The notes under the pieces: generated by a model
Told to the model about the DNA's origin: nothing
What the model saw: the letters and a program-made list of their open reading frames with translations, nothing else
Database searches by the model: none
Program-made: the position numbers and the translations under genes
In this document: positions 1 to 8,428 of the stretch, piece after piece
Numbering within the stretch: position 1 is the first letter of the stretch
Layout of the letters: every line of letters starts with the position of its first letter
Assembly: GCA_002083405.1 (NCBI GenBank)
Contig: LVWT01000051.1
Span: forward strand, 34,721 to 98,720
Source: Nitrospira sp. SG-bin2
GTDB taxonomy: Bacteria > Nitrospirota > Nitrospiria > Nitrospirales > Nitrospiraceae
DNA: 64,000 nt
Reading direction: 5' to 3'

Positions 1-5
1 ACACG

Positions 6-41
6 AAAAAATGGCTCTGACCCGACTGGGAGATCAGAGCC
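6..41 (-). terminator. Intrinsic terminator or attenuator at the left edge
   Basis: On the minus strand an 8-bp perfect stem (GGCTCTGA paired with TCAGAGCC, 13-nt loop) is followed by A and then a run of six T. The stem arms are at 13-20 and 34-41. Read on the plus strand there is no U-tract after the hairpin, so it should act only on minus-strand transcripts. It lies immediately downstream of a promoter-like sequence on the same strand, so it may be an attenuator for a gene beyond the window edge. Confidence 0.6.
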
Positions 42-50
42 GAGGGGCTC

Positions 51-80
51 ATGGTAGGGTTCCGCCTTTCCCTTTGTCAA
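51..80 (-). promoter_or_regulatory. Sigma70-like promoter, minus strand
   Basis: The minus strand shows a perfect -35 box TTGACA (75-80), an 18-nt spacer and a -10-like TACCAT (51-56). Transcription would start near position 44, only a few bases before the hairpin at 6-41. No coding sequence is visible between this promoter and the window edge. The remaining sequence from 81 to 285 shows nothing I can identify. Confidence 0.45.
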
Positions 81-285
81 GCCGTTCCCCCGACTCGAAA
101 TGCTGATCGGATCGGGAAACGTACCGGTGTACGCTTCAGTCTATTCCGGGTACCGCGGCTCGCTGAGCTTTGTGGGAGCGGGTTTTCAGCTGCCGGATGG
201 CCGTTGGCTTTCTTGACTGGTCAGGACCTGCGTGTTAGCATGCCCACACTTCTCGAGAAGTATTCATATCGCAACGAATCAGCGT

Positions 286-361
286 GGGGCTGTAGCGCAG
301 TTGGGAGCGCGCGTGAATGGCATTCACGAGGTCGCCGGTTCAATCCCGGCCAGCTCCACCA
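286..361 (+). tRNA. tRNA-Ala (anticodon GGC)
   Basis: A 76-nt cloverleaf with an encoded CCA end. The acceptor arms GGGGCTG and CAGCTCC pair with one G-U. The anticodon stem CGTGA/TCACG closes a 7-nt loop reading ATGGCAT, giving anticodon GGC. The T-arm carries GGTTCAATCC. It reads alanine GCC/GCU codons. It stands alone about 100 bp before the ABC-F gene. Confidence 0.95.
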
Positions 362-465
362 AACCGCCGTCAGAGGTTAGGTGTAAACGGTCGTCCATAC
401 CGCTGCTGCAAGTTGGATCTCCCCTCGCCTAATACCTAACTTTTCACGCCTCACGTAATCGTCTC

Positions 466-2313
466 ATGCTTCAAATTGAATCCGTCAGCAAGCAATACTC
501 GACGAAGGTGCTGCTCACCGAAGCATCCGCGCATCTCCGTCCAAATTCACGGGTCGGCCTGGTCGGGCCGAACGGCGCGGGCAAGACCACGCTCTTCCGC
601 ATGGTCCTGGGGGAAGAATCGCCGGACGAGGGCTCGATCCGCAAACGGCCTCGTCTCCGGATCGGCTATCTCCCGCAGGAGTTGGAGACGATTACCGGCA
701 AGACCGTGCTCGACGCCGCGCATCGCGATGAGTTTCCCGAACACGAAGCCGAACGCATTCTCATGGGACTGGGATTTTCCGAGGTCGATTTCGCCCGTCC
801 GATCGACAATCTGTCCGGCGGCTATCGCATGCGCGTCGCGCTGGCACATCTGCTGCTATCGAATCCCGACGTGCTCATGCTGGACGAGCCGACCAACCAT
901 TTGGACAAACCCACTCAGCGCTGGTTCGAGCAGTTTCTCATCAATTCGGATATGACGTTGCTGATTATCAGCCACGACACGGCGTTTCTCGATCGCGTTG
1001 TCACGCACATCTGGGAACTACGGCATCACAAAATCGAAGAATATCGCGGCAACTATTCGTCGTTCCAAGCCCTTCGTGCGGAACGGGACGCCCAACTGCA
1101 GGCCTCCGCAACCCGCCAGTCCAAAGAAATCGCGCGGGTGCAGAAGTTCGTCGATCGCTTTCGGTATCAAGCCAACAAGGCCAGCCAGGTCCAGTCGCGC
1201 ATCAAGCAGCTCGAAAAGGTCAAACGCATCGAGGTGCAGCGTGACCCCAAACGGGTCAAGTTTCGATTCCCGCTTCCTTCCACGAGTGGCCGCCATGTGC
1301 TCGACCTCGTCGGAATCAGCAAGCGTTATGGCGAGAAAGTGATTTACGAAACCCTGGACTTCTCCGTGGAACGGGGCCAGCGCGTCGCGCTGGTCGGAGA
1401 AAACGGAGCGGGGAAAAGTACGCTCTTGAAGATGCTCGCAGGCGTGCTCCCTCCCGACTCAGGCACGCGAACCGTGGGGCATGGAGCGACCGTACACTAC
1501 TTCGCCCAACACCAGGCGGAAACCCTGAACCCCGAGCACACGATTCTCGAGTCGCTCGAAGAAGCCACCACGCATGCGGAGATGAATTTCTTGCGCGGCA
1601 TCGCCGGCGCCTTTTTATTCACCGGCCTCGACCAGAAGAAACTCGTCAAGGCCCTGAGCGGCGGGGAGCGGAACCGGGTCGCGCTGGCCCGCATGCTGGT
1701 CGAACCGGCCAACACGCTGCTCCTGGACGAGCCAACGAACCACTTGGACCCGGCCTCGGTGGACGTCCTCACCGACGCACTGGCTGAATTCCCCGGCACG
1801 ATCGTCTTTATCTCCCATGACCCGACCTTCCTGGCCAGAATCGCGACGCGCATCGTGGAAATCGAGGACGGACGAGCCCGCAACTTCATCGGAGATTACG
1901 AATACTATTTGTGGAAGAAGGCGCAGGAATTCGAATCGATCAAGGAAACCAAAGAAGAGCTCGACGGCAAGCCGCAGGCCAAATCCTCTGGGCCCACTCG
2001 CGCCATGGCTCAGCAGATTCAAACTCCGCCGAAGGACTCCGGTGGCAATCGGCGCGACTTGACGAAGACGCAGGCCCGTCTGGAAAAGCAGGTGGCGCGG
2101 GCGGAGTCCGAGATCGCGGACCTTGAGCAGAAAGTGAAAGCCCGCGAGTCGGAATTGGCCGATCCTGCGCTCTATAAGCAATTCGAAAAGTGGAATGTGC
2201 TCCACCAGGAGCAAGACGGATTGAAACGTGATCTTGAGCGAATGACTTCCCGCTGGGAATCGCTGTCGGCGGAATTGGAAAAGGTCAAGAAAGATTTGGA
2301 TGCGCAGAGCTAG
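466..2313 (+). CDS. ABC-F family ATP-binding protein (translation-factor type)
   Basis: A 615-residue soluble protein with two ABC ATPase domains and no membrane segment, the hallmark of ABC-F proteins that act on ribosomes. Domain 1 has Walker A GPNGAGKTT near residue 35, signature LSGGYRMRVAL and Walker B LMLDEPTNHLD. Domain 2 has Walker A GENGAGKST near 310, signature LSGGERNRVAL and LLLDEPTNHLD. The charged inter-domain linker (about 200-270) and the C-terminal coiled coil (about 540-615) fit the Uup/YheS/EttA group. The exact subgroup is not clear from sequence alone. Its stop codon overlaps that of the convergent PilZ gene by about 4 bp. Confidence 0.9.
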   Translation: MLQIESVSKQYSTKVLLTEASAHLRPNSRVGLVGPNGAGKTTLFRMVLGEESPDEGSIRKRPRLRIGYLPQELETITGKTVLDAAHRDEFPEHEAERILMGLGFSEVDFARPIDNLSGGYRMRVALAHLLLSNPDVLMLDEPTNHLDKPTQRWFEQFLINSDMTLLIISHDTAFLDRVVTHIWELRHHKIEEYRGNYSSFQALRAERDAQLQASATRQSKEIARVQKFVDRFRYQANKASQVQSRIKQLEKVKRIEVQRDPKRVKFRFPLPSTSGRHVLDLVGISKRYGEKVIYETLDFSVERGQRVALVGENGAGKSTLLKMLAGVLPPDSGTRTVGHGATVHYFAQHQAETLNPEHTILESLEEATTHAEMNFLRGIAGAFLFTGLDQKKLVKALSGGERNRVALARMLVEPANTLLLDEPTNHLDPASVDVLTDALAEFPGTIVFISHDPTFLARIATRIVEIEDGRARNFIGDYEYYLWKKAQEFESIKETKEELDGKPQAKSSGPTRAMAQQIQTPPKDSGGNRRDLTKTQARLEKQVARAESEIADLEQKVKARESELADPALYKQFEKWNVLHQEQDGLKRDLERMTSRWESLSAELEKVKKDLDAQS

Positions 2314-2702
2314 ACGGAGGCCTTGAGCGTTTCTTCGAGGTAATAATAAAGCCAGCGGTTCTTCTCTTTCGTCACGAGATCGTCCCACACCACTCCGATC
2401 AGGAACCCTTTCTTCTCCCAAGGCTTGACCCACGTGACGGTTCCATCGAGCTTCTCCTGCTGCTCGACTCGATCGGAATCCAGGAACACAAGCGAGACTG
2501 TTACTTTTTCGTTGGGCGGGAAACGGTCTTTGGTATGGAGACCGGCCCCGATTTGGTTCACGTTGTCCAGGACGGCCGTACAAGCCCGGCCTCCACTTTT
2601 CGGGGAGACGAGCGCGGAACCGACCAGCGTGGCGCGTACAAACTTCCGCCGCTCACCCGCTGCCGCCATATCGGCCGATTGCTTTGTTTCACTTCGTTTC
2701 AT
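2310..2702 (-). CDS. PilZ-domain protein
   Basis: A 130-residue protein with the PilZ pattern: an ERRKFVRA motif near residue 17 (the RxxxR part that binds cyclic di-GMP) and, about 30 residues later, LDNVNQIGAGL, matching the D/NxSxxG element. PilZ proteins sense c-di-GMP and modulate motility, polysaccharide production or transcription; the output here is unknown. It is a stand-alone PilZ domain, convergent with the ABC-F gene and transcribed downstream of rarA with a 55-bp gap. Confidence 0.75.
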   Translation of the reverse strand: MKRSETKQSADMAAAGERRKFVRATLVGSALVSPKSGGRACTAVLDNVNQIGAGLHTKDRFPPNEKVTVSLVFLDSDRVEQQEKLDGTVTWVKPWEKKGFLIGVVWDDLVTKEKNRWLYYYLEETLKASV

Positions 2703-2757
2703 TTCATCTAAGTATAACCGATTAGTAGAGATTGTAAACCCGGAAATTGGCCCTATC

Positions 2758-4053
2758 CTATGGTTGGGGCTTAGGTCGGTAGTACTGCCGGCTTTTCAAC
2801 GGTTCCGGCAGATGGGCTTGTTCGCTCTTGGCTTGAGGATCGTCATGGACATAGCGGTAACCCTGCCCATAGCCCAGCCCCTTCATCAGCCCCGTCACAG
2901 CATTCCGAAGATGGATTGGAACCCCAAGATTACCATGGGTTTGGGCATCCTTGATCGCTTCCAGTAGTCCGACATAGGACGCATTGTCTTTAGGCCGTGA
3001 AGCGAGGTAGGTAGTCCCCTGCGCAAGGTTGATCTGCGCTTCAGGCAACCCCACGAATTGGACGGCCTGTGCGACGGACATCGCGACTACAAGGGCCATG
3101 GGATCTGCGTTACCGATGTCTTCGGACGCGAAAATCACCATCCGCCTGGCGATGAATTTGGGGTCCTCTCCGGCCTCCAGCATGCGGGCCAGCCAGTAGA
3201 GCGCCCCGTTCGGATCGGAGTCGCGCATGCTCTTTATATAGGCGGAAATGACGTTGTAGTGTTCTTCACCGGACTTGTCGTACCGAAGCGCCTGCTTGTT
3301 CAACGAAGCCGCCAGCAGCGCCTCATCGACCAGTCTCGTGCCATCCGCTCCGGCTGGCGCCTGAGTGACGACAAACTCGACTGCCGTAAGCAGCGCCCGC
3401 GCGTCTCCGTTGCCGAAGGCCACCAGCCGTTTCCGCGCTCCGGGTGACAGACGCGCCTTCAACTGACCCAGGCCGGTATCGGAATCGGCGAGCGCCCGAT
3501 CCAGGATACTGCCCAGGGCGTCTTCGGAGAGCGGCTTGAGAACGACCAGAATCGAGCGAGAGAGTAGCGGACTAATCACTTCAAACGAGGGATTTTCAGT
3601 CGTCGCCCCGACCAAAATCACCGTGCCCCGTTCGACATGGGGGAGAAAAGCATCCTGCTGGGCCTTGTTAAACCGATGGATCTCGTCCACGAAAAGGACA
3701 GTCTTCTGCTGCTGTAACGCCAGCCGATGCTCGGCCGCCTTGATGATTTCACGCAACTCCGGAATGCCGCCGGTCACCGCCGAAAACGCTACGAATTGGG
3801 CTTTGGTGTGCCGGGCGATCAGATGTGCCAGCGTGGTCTTGCCCGAACCGGGCGGGCCCCAAAAGATCACAGAGGAAAGACGATCCGACTCAATGGCCTT
3901 GCGCAGAGGTCGATCCATGCCGACGATGTCGTCCTGCCCGACAAAGTCGGCAAACTCCTTTGGGCGCATCCGCTCTGCCAGCGGGGCATCGGCCTTCTTC
4001 CCTGCCTGGGGAGCGGCAAATAGATCGGGCCGTGGATCGCGCGGAGTCGGCAT
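2758..4053 (-). CDS. rarA: Replication-associated recombination protein RarA (MgsA)
   Basis: A 431-residue AAA+ ATPase of normal length for RarA/MgsA, which acts at stalled replication forks and resembles clamp-loader subunits. Visible motifs: Walker A GPPGSGKTTLA near residue 66, Walker B VLFVDEIHRFN near 120, sensor GATTENPSFEV near 150. The family-typical C-terminal half includes YWLARMLEAGEDP and RRMVIFASEDIGNADP. The start ATG at 4053 gives the usual N-terminus with DLFAA and MRPKEFADFVGQ. The upstream neighbour, the hydrolase, is divergent. Confidence 0.95.
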   Translation of the reverse strand: MPTPRDPRPDLFAAPQAGKKADAPLAERMRPKEFADFVGQDDIVGMDRPLRKAIESDRLSSVIFWGPPGSGKTTLAHLIARHTKAQFVAFSAVTGGIPELREIIKAAEHRLALQQQKTVLFVDEIHRFNKAQQDAFLPHVERGTVILVGATTENPSFEVISPLLSRSILVVLKPLSEDALGSILDRALADSDTGLGQLKARLSPGARKRLVAFGNGDARALLTAVEFVVTQAPAGADGTRLVDEALLAASLNKQALRYDKSGEEHYNVISAYIKSMRDSDPNGALYWLARMLEAGEDPKFIARRMVIFASEDIGNADPMALVVAMSVAQAVQFVGLPEAQINLAQGTTYLASRPKDNASYVGLLEAIKDAQTHGNLGVPIHLRNAVTGLMKGLGYGQGYRYVHDDPQAKSEQAHLPEPLKSRQYYRPKPQP

Positions 4054-4166
4054 GAGTCACTCCTTGAAATGAGCGGATTGTATACGCCGATTCAATTGAT
4101 CGCAAACGGCCCCTTGACCGAACGAACCGCCGGTGCTACGAACAGCGATGGCGTAGGGAGGGAACG

Positions 4167-4973
4167 GTGCAAGCCACAATCAACGGTATCGAATTAGCCT
4201 ATAGCGACACAGGCAGCGGCCTTCCGATTGTCTTCTTGCATGCCTTTCCGCTGAATCGGACGATGTGGGCGCAGCAGGAAGCCGACCTGTCGCCCCATTG
4301 TCGCGTCATCACGATCGACCTGCGCGGGCACGGGGAATCGGACGCTCCGCTTTGGCATTACTCCCTCGACCAGGCCGCCGAGGACGTGCGGGCGTTGCTG
4401 GATCACTTATCGATCCGACAGGCGGTGTTCGTCGGATTATCGATGGGTGGCTATATTCTGTTCGCCTTTTATCGGAGACATGCCGACCGTGTGAAAGGAC
4501 TCGTGCTCGCGGACACGAGAGCGCAGGCGGATACCCCGGAGGGGAAAGAGGGACGCTTTCAGATGGCCCAGACCGCCTACAAGCACGGTCCATCGGCGGT
4601 TGCCGACATCATGATCCCGAAATTGCTGAGCCCCGTCACGATCCGGACGAGGCCGGAGATCGTTCACCGGGTACGCATGATGATTGAAGGCAATCAGGTA
4701 AGCGGCATCGCGGGGGATTTAATGGCGATGGCCGAGCGTCCCGATTCCATCCCGCTCTTGAAACAGATCAGCTGTCCAACCAAAATTGTCGTAGGCGAAA
4801 TGGACCAAGCTACCCCTCTAGCAGACGCCAAGCTCATGGCCGATCAGATTCCAGGCGCCCGCCTCGCCGTCATTCCGGAAGCCGCGCATCTGGCGAACTT
4901 GGAACAGCCGGAGCTGTTCACTCATATCGTACGATCTTTTATTGAGAACGTGGCAGAGACACGACGTCGCTGA
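4167..4973 (+). CDS. Alpha/beta-hydrolase fold protein
   Basis: A 268-residue alpha/beta hydrolase. It has an oxyanion-type HAFPLN near residue 26, a nucleophile elbow GLSMGGY (Ser near residue 94), a late acidic residue in VVGEMDQATP and a C-terminal catalytic His in EAAHLANLEQPE. The fold and spacing match 3-oxoadipate enol-lactonase or carboxylesterase-like proteins, but substrate cannot be inferred. The start is GTG at 4167, chosen because a good ribosome-binding site (GGGAGGGA) lies just before it. It is divergent from rarA and convergent with folE. Confidence 0.85.
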   Translation: MQATINGIELAYSDTGSGLPIVFLHAFPLNRTMWAQQEADLSPHCRVITIDLRGHGESDAPLWHYSLDQAAEDVRALLDHLSIRQAVFVGLSMGGYILFAFYRRHADRVKGLVLADTRAQADTPEGKEGRFQMAQTAYKHGPSAVADIMIPKLLSPVTIRTRPEIVHRVRMMIEGNQVSGIAGDLMAMAERPDSIPLLKQISCPTKIVVGEMDQATPLADAKLMADQIPGARLAVIPEAAHLANLEQPELFTHIVRSFIENVAETRRR

Positions 4974-4992
4974 GAAATGCCGGTGAGGCCGC

Positions 4993-5640
4993 TCAGTCTG
5001 AGTCGCCGCCGCTTGATTTCCGAATCAACTTGAGGAATTCCAGGCGGGTTTGCGGCTGGCTGCGGAAGGCTCCTAACATGGAGCTGGTAACGGCTACTGT
5101 GTTCTGTTTCTCCACACCGCGCATCATCATACAGAGGTGCCGCGCTTCGACGACAACCCCCACCCCGTTCGCATTCAGTTTGTCCTTCAATGTTTCGGCG
5201 ATTTGGACCGTCAATCGCTCCTGCACTTGAAGGCGACGGGCGAAGGTATCGACAATGCGCGGGATTTTGCTCAGACCCACGACTTTTTTGTTAGGCAGGT
5301 ACCCGACATGGACCTTGCCGAAAAACGGCAAGAGATGGTGTTCGCACATGCTGAAGAAATCGATGTCTTTCACGATGACCATCTCATCGTATTCGATCGG
5401 AAACAGCGCCCCGTTCAGGAGATGATCAATGTTACGTTGATAGCCCTGGGTCATGAAGGCGAGCGCCTTGGCGACCCGTTCTGGTGTTTTGAGCAGGCCG
5501 TGGCGGTTTGGTTTTTCACCGAGCGCGAGCAGCATCTCTGTCACCAGCGATTGCAGGGACTGCAAATCAGCCGGTTGCCCGCTTCCGCCGACGTCCTCGA
5601 CCGGGCTCCGATGTCTCTCTGTCTGCTTCCGCTTAGCCAC
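4993..5640 (-). CDS. folE: GTP cyclohydrolase I (FolE)
   Basis: A 215-residue homologue of GTP cyclohydrolase I, which converts GTP to 7,8-dihydroneopterin triphosphate, the first step towards folate and other pterins. Family motifs are present: FFSMCEHHLLPFFGKVHVGYLP with the zinc-binding Cys and His, GLSKIPRIV, RLQVQERLT and ARHLCMMMRGV with the third metal Cys. I place the start at GTG 5640 rather than further upstream. This GTG overlaps the stop of the preceding PTPS gene by 8 bp, is preceded by GGGAGG and gives a normal length. The overlap implies translational coupling with the pterin enzyme upstream. Confidence 0.92.
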   Translation of the reverse strand: MAKRKQTERHRSPVEDVGGSGQPADLQSLQSLVTEMLLALGEKPNRHGLLKTPERVAKALAFMTQGYQRNIDHLLNGALFPIEYDEMVIVKDIDFFSMCEHHLLPFFGKVHVGYLPNKKVVGLSKIPRIVDTFARRLQVQERLTVQIAETLKDKLNANGVGVVVEARHLCMMMRGVEKQNTVAVTSSMLGAFRSQPQTRLEFLKLIRKSSGGDSD

Positions 5641-6067
5641 GCGCCCTCCCGATAAGTTGAGCCGGTCCGGCATACTCAAAGTAATTGTCCCTGGTCTCGA
5701 TGACGCCCACTTTTTCAAGCTGCCCGGACGGCAGTTTCGCTTCCAACAAGTCCCAGATCAATTTCACAAGATTCTCTCCGGTCGTGGTGCGGTCGGCAAA
5801 TTCTTTGTCGCCGTTGAGATCCTGGTGGTCGAACCGCTTCACCACGGTCTCATTGACGATGTGATCGAGCCGCGCAAGGCTGCCTGCCTCGTCGCTCGCG
5901 TCATGCCTGACCGTGACCAGCACCACATAGTTATGGCCGTGACCATTCGGATTGTTGCATTTCCCGAAGATAACCTGATTTTCCTTCGGCGTCAGGTGAT
6001 CGGTGTGCAGCCTGTGGGCGGCACAAAACCTATAGCGCCTGGTCACATGTATCTGATGCATTCGCAC
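5633..6067 (-). CDS. 6-pyruvoyl-tetrahydropterin synthase family protein (PTPS/QueD)
   Basis: A 144-residue member of the PTPS/QueD family. Metal-binding histidines are seen in CAAHRL near residue 15 and NGHGHNY near 45. The catalytic Cys sits in FGKCNNPNGHGH and a conserved Glu in VIETRDNYFEY. The Cys motif resembles classical PTPS as much as QueD. Its product could feed tetrahydropterin, folate (PTPS-III-like bypass) or queuosine synthesis. Overlap with folE, whose product is the usual PTPS substrate, supports a pterin-related role. The start could be ATG 6067 or ATG 6061. Confidence 0.85.
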   Translation of the reverse strand: MRMHQIHVTRRYRFCAAHRLHTDHLTPKENQVIFGKCNNPNGHGHNYVVLVTVRHDASDEAGSLARLDHIVNETVVKRFDHQDLNGDKEFADRTTTGENLVKLIWDLLEAKLPSGQLEKVGVIETRDNYFEYAGPAQLIGRARG

Positions 6068-6084
6068 CCTGCGAAAGAACGAAA

Positions 6085-6117
6085 GCCAGGGTCACTCATT
6101 CAGTGAGCAACCCTGGC
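6085..6117 (-). terminator. Intrinsic terminator after the ErpA/IscA-type gene
   Basis: Inverted repeat GCCAGGGT / ACCCTGGC, with an inner TCACT-CATTC-AGTGA helix, gives one long hairpin on the minus strand followed by a T-rich tract (TTTCGTTCTTT). It lies between the stop of the Fe-S carrier gene (6171) and the start of the PTPS gene (6067), so it probably separates these transcription units. Confidence 0.65.
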
Positions 6118-6170
6118 CTCATAATAGAAACCCCGTGGGCGGCGCTCCCCCGGACATTCGAATAGACCAC

Positions 6171-6491
6171 TTAGGAACTAAATGAGCTGCCGCAGCCGCA
6201 GGTCGTCTTGGCTTGGGGATTCTTGATAGAAAACCCGGATCCCTGCACGCTGTCCACGTAATCGACCTCCGCGCCTTGCAACAACGGGGCGCTCTGCGAG
6301 TCCATGATGACTCTGACGTCGCCCATTTCAACGACCGTATCGTCCTCGGCCGTCTTGGATTCGAAAGCCATCCCATATTGATAGCCATGGCACCCGCCGC
6401 CGCGGACATACACCCGCAACCCGACTACATCTTTCTCTTCAGCCATCAATTCTCTGATCTTCTGTTCCGCCACCTGTGTAATCGTAACCAT
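6171..6491 (-). CDS. A-type iron-sulfur carrier (ErpA/IscA family)
   Basis: A 106-residue HesB/IscA-type scaffold or carrier that delivers Fe-S clusters to apoproteins. The three ligand cysteines are visible in GGGCHGYQYGM near residue 35 and in TTCGCGSSF at the C-terminus. The start ATG 6491 was chosen because AGGAGG lies 7 bases before it and the protein then begins MVTITQVAEQKI, normal for the family. It lies upstream of pterin genes and downstream of ferredoxin and nuoF genes on the same strand, so it may help mature those Fe-S proteins. Confidence 0.9.
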   Translation of the reverse strand: MVTITQVAEQKIRELMAEEKDVVGLRVYVRGGGCHGYQYGMAFESKTAEDDTVVEMGDVRVIMDSQSAPLLQGAEVDYVDSVQGSGFSIKNPQAKTTCGCGSSFSS

Positions 6492-6565
6492 TGTCGTCCT
6501 CCTATATCTCCAGATTCGCAACCCGCGTTCTGGGTTGGCTTAGTGTAACACCTCTCTACCGAATA

Positions 6566-6904
6566 TCAACTCCCCAAGGTTTCTGCTGTTTCTTTGCCCG
6601 GAGCTTCCCACTTGCTTCCCGGAACGCGCACGACGACATCGCCCAGCACCTTCGCCTGGCAGGCCAATCGGTGTTGCGGTTCGCTCAATGCTTCGCGATC
6701 CAGCAGGTCTTGTTCGTCAAAATCGATCTCAGAAAGCTGGTCCAGCCCCGCCTGAACCTCGACTCGGCATGTGGTGCAGGACGCATTCCCCCCGCAATCA
6801 TGATTTAAGGGAAGCCCCAACCCTTTCGCCGCATCCAGGAGCGAGGTGTTGACGTCCACCTCTCCGACTCTTTCGCCGAAATACAGAAACGTCACACGCG
6901 GCAT
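6566..6904 (-). CDS. 2Fe-2S ferredoxin (plant/adrenodoxin fold)
   Basis: A 112-residue [2Fe-2S] ferredoxin. The four ligand cysteines appear in CGGNASCTTC (residues about 38-48) and RLACQ near 81, matching the C-x5-C-x2-C-xn-C arrangement. Start ATG 6904, with GTG 6907 directly before it as an alternative; AGGAG lies a few bases upstream. The nuoF gene ends only about 9 bp upstream, so the two are probably co-transcribed and this ferredoxin may be an electron partner of the flavoprotein. Confidence 0.88.
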   Translation of the reverse strand: MPRVTFLYFGERVGEVDVNTSLLDAAKGLGLPLNHDCGGNASCTTCRVEVQAGLDQLSEIDFDEQDLLDREALSEPQHRLACQAKVLGDVVVRVPGSKWEAPGKETAETLGS

Positions 6905-6913
6905 CACGATCTC

Positions 6914-8257
6914 CTAGGATTGGGCTCCGACACCGGCCGGTATGGCTCGATACGGACAGCGTTGCATTCGAATATGGTCTTCGTACTCCTGGCGGAACAA
7001 TTTCAGACTGCTCTGCACCAAGACCGATGCGCCCGTCACCAGGGTGCAATATCCTGTGCCTTTCACAAATCCGCAGAGCTGAAGGAGACTGTCGAGATCC
7101 TTTTGGGTTCCCTGGCCTTCCTCAATTTTGGCCATCAACGCAGCCAGATTGATCGTTCCCATTCTGCAGGGAGGACATTGGCCGCAGCTTTCGTTCTTGA
7201 AGAAGTCGGAAAACTGAAGTGTCTTTGCGATCATACAGGTTGCATCGTCGACGACGATCACGCCCGCCGAGCCCAAACCCGTTCCGGCCTTTTTCAATGA
7301 ATCGAAATCCATGGCCAGATCGAGCTGATCCGCCGTCACCATCGAAAAGGCCGGGCCGCCTGGAAACACCGCTTTGATCTTGCGGCCTCCCGGCACGCCC
7401 CCTCCACATTGCTCGATCAAACTCCGTATCGTGACGCCCATGGGCATTTCATACACACCTGGCCGATTGACCGCGCCGCTCAATGAAAACATCATCGTGC
7501 CGGGACACCGTTCCGTACCGACCTGTGTAAACCACGTCGCTCCCTTGTGAAGAATTCGAGGAATGTTGCACAGTGTCTCGACATTGTTCACCAATGTCGG
7601 TTTGCCGTAGAGACCGAAGTCCGTCGGGTAGAATGGCGGCTTCTGCCTCGGCATGGCCGGACGGCCCTGCATGGACTCCAGCATGGCGGTTTCTTCTCCC
7701 GCGACATAACTACCGTGGCCTTCGAAGACTTGCAATTCGATGTCGAACCCGCTCCCCAGCACATTCTTCCCGAGGAAACCCCGCTCTTTTGCCTGCGCCA
7801 AAGCTTTTCTCAGATTCTCTCGTTCTTCATGATACTCATGGTTCACATAAATGAAGGAAGCCTTGGCCTTCACCGTATGTGAGGCGATCAGACAGCCCTC
7901 GATCAATTGATGCGGCAACGTCTTGAGTAAGTGGCGATCCTTGAATGTCCCCGGTTCATGTTCGCCCGCATTGCACACAAAGTAGCGCTCCTGAACCCGG
8001 TGATTGAGAACCTTGTCCCACTTGACCCCGGTCGGAAATCCTGCTCCGCCCCGTCCACGGAGACCTGCCTTCTTTAATTCATCGACGACTTGTATCGCCT
8101 TTAATTCAGTGACACATCGCGTCCAGGCTTCATACCCCCCGACCTTCAAATAGCCGTCAATCTCCCAAGGGGCGCCATCGAGTTTTTGAACAAGACGTGG
8201 TTCTGCCGCCATCGACATCGTCCATCCCGCGTGAAAAATCACAACTTTGGAGCTCAT
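6914..8257 (-). CDS. nuoF: NADH dehydrogenase flavoprotein subunit (NuoF family)
   Basis: A 447-residue NuoF/HoxF-type subunit that binds NADH and FMN and a 4Fe-4S cluster. Motifs: GLRGRGGAGFPTGVKW near residue 65 (NADH/FMN), NAGEHEPGTFKDRHLL, YVAGEETAMLESMQGRPAMPRQKPP, and C-terminal ESCGQCPPCRMG plus a later Cys in LQLCGF for the cluster. I chose ATG 8257, which has GGAG nine bases before; ATG 8287 or 8212 are alternatives. It sits apart from other complex I genes and with a ferredoxin, so it may be part of a ferredoxin-coupled or hydrogenase-like module instead of complex I itself. Confidence 0.88.
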   Translation of the reverse strand: MSSKVVIFHAGWTMSMAAEPRLVQKLDGAPWEIDGYLKVGGYEAWTRCVTELKAIQVVDELKKAGLRGRGGAGFPTGVKWDKVLNHRVQERYFVCNAGEHEPGTFKDRHLLKTLPHQLIEGCLIASHTVKAKASFIYVNHEYHEERENLRKALAQAKERGFLGKNVLGSGFDIELQVFEGHGSYVAGEETAMLESMQGRPAMPRQKPPFYPTDFGLYGKPTLVNNVETLCNIPRILHKGATWFTQVGTERCPGTMMFSLSGAVNRPGVYEMPMGVTIRSLIEQCGGGVPGGRKIKAVFPGGPAFSMVTADQLDLAMDFDSLKKAGTGLGSAGVIVVDDATCMIAKTLQFSDFFKNESCGQCPPCRMGTINLAALMAKIEEGQGTQKDLDSLLQLCGFVKGTGYCTLVTGASVLVQSSLKLFRQEYEDHIRMQRCPYRAIPAGVGAQS

Positions 8258-8389
8258 ACTATACGGCTCCATATCCATGTCCGTCAAGGCAACAGACCAG
8301 GAATGGGCCTAAATCTCAATTGGTTAGGACTAGGGGACCTATTGGAGCTGGGTATAGAGAGCCAAAAACGGCGTAGGAGAGGAGCAAAC

Positions 8390-8422
8390 CCGCTCACCGG
8401 GGGTGACCCGACCGGTGAGCGG
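8390..8422 (-). terminator. GC-rich hairpin after the PuuD-like gene
   Basis: A perfect 11-bp inverted repeat, CCGCTCACCGG and CCGGTGAGCGG, with an 11-nt loop. It begins 7 bp past the stop codon of the minus-strand membrane protein gene. Only a short T-tract follows on the minus strand (GTTTG), so it is a plausible but imperfect intrinsic terminator. Confidence 0.55.
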
Positions 8423-8428
8423 ACAGCT

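Noticed and set aside
51..432. ORFs of 109 and 66 residues around the tRNA-Ala gene
   Set aside because: They run through the tRNA and lack protein-like composition or a ribosome-binding site.
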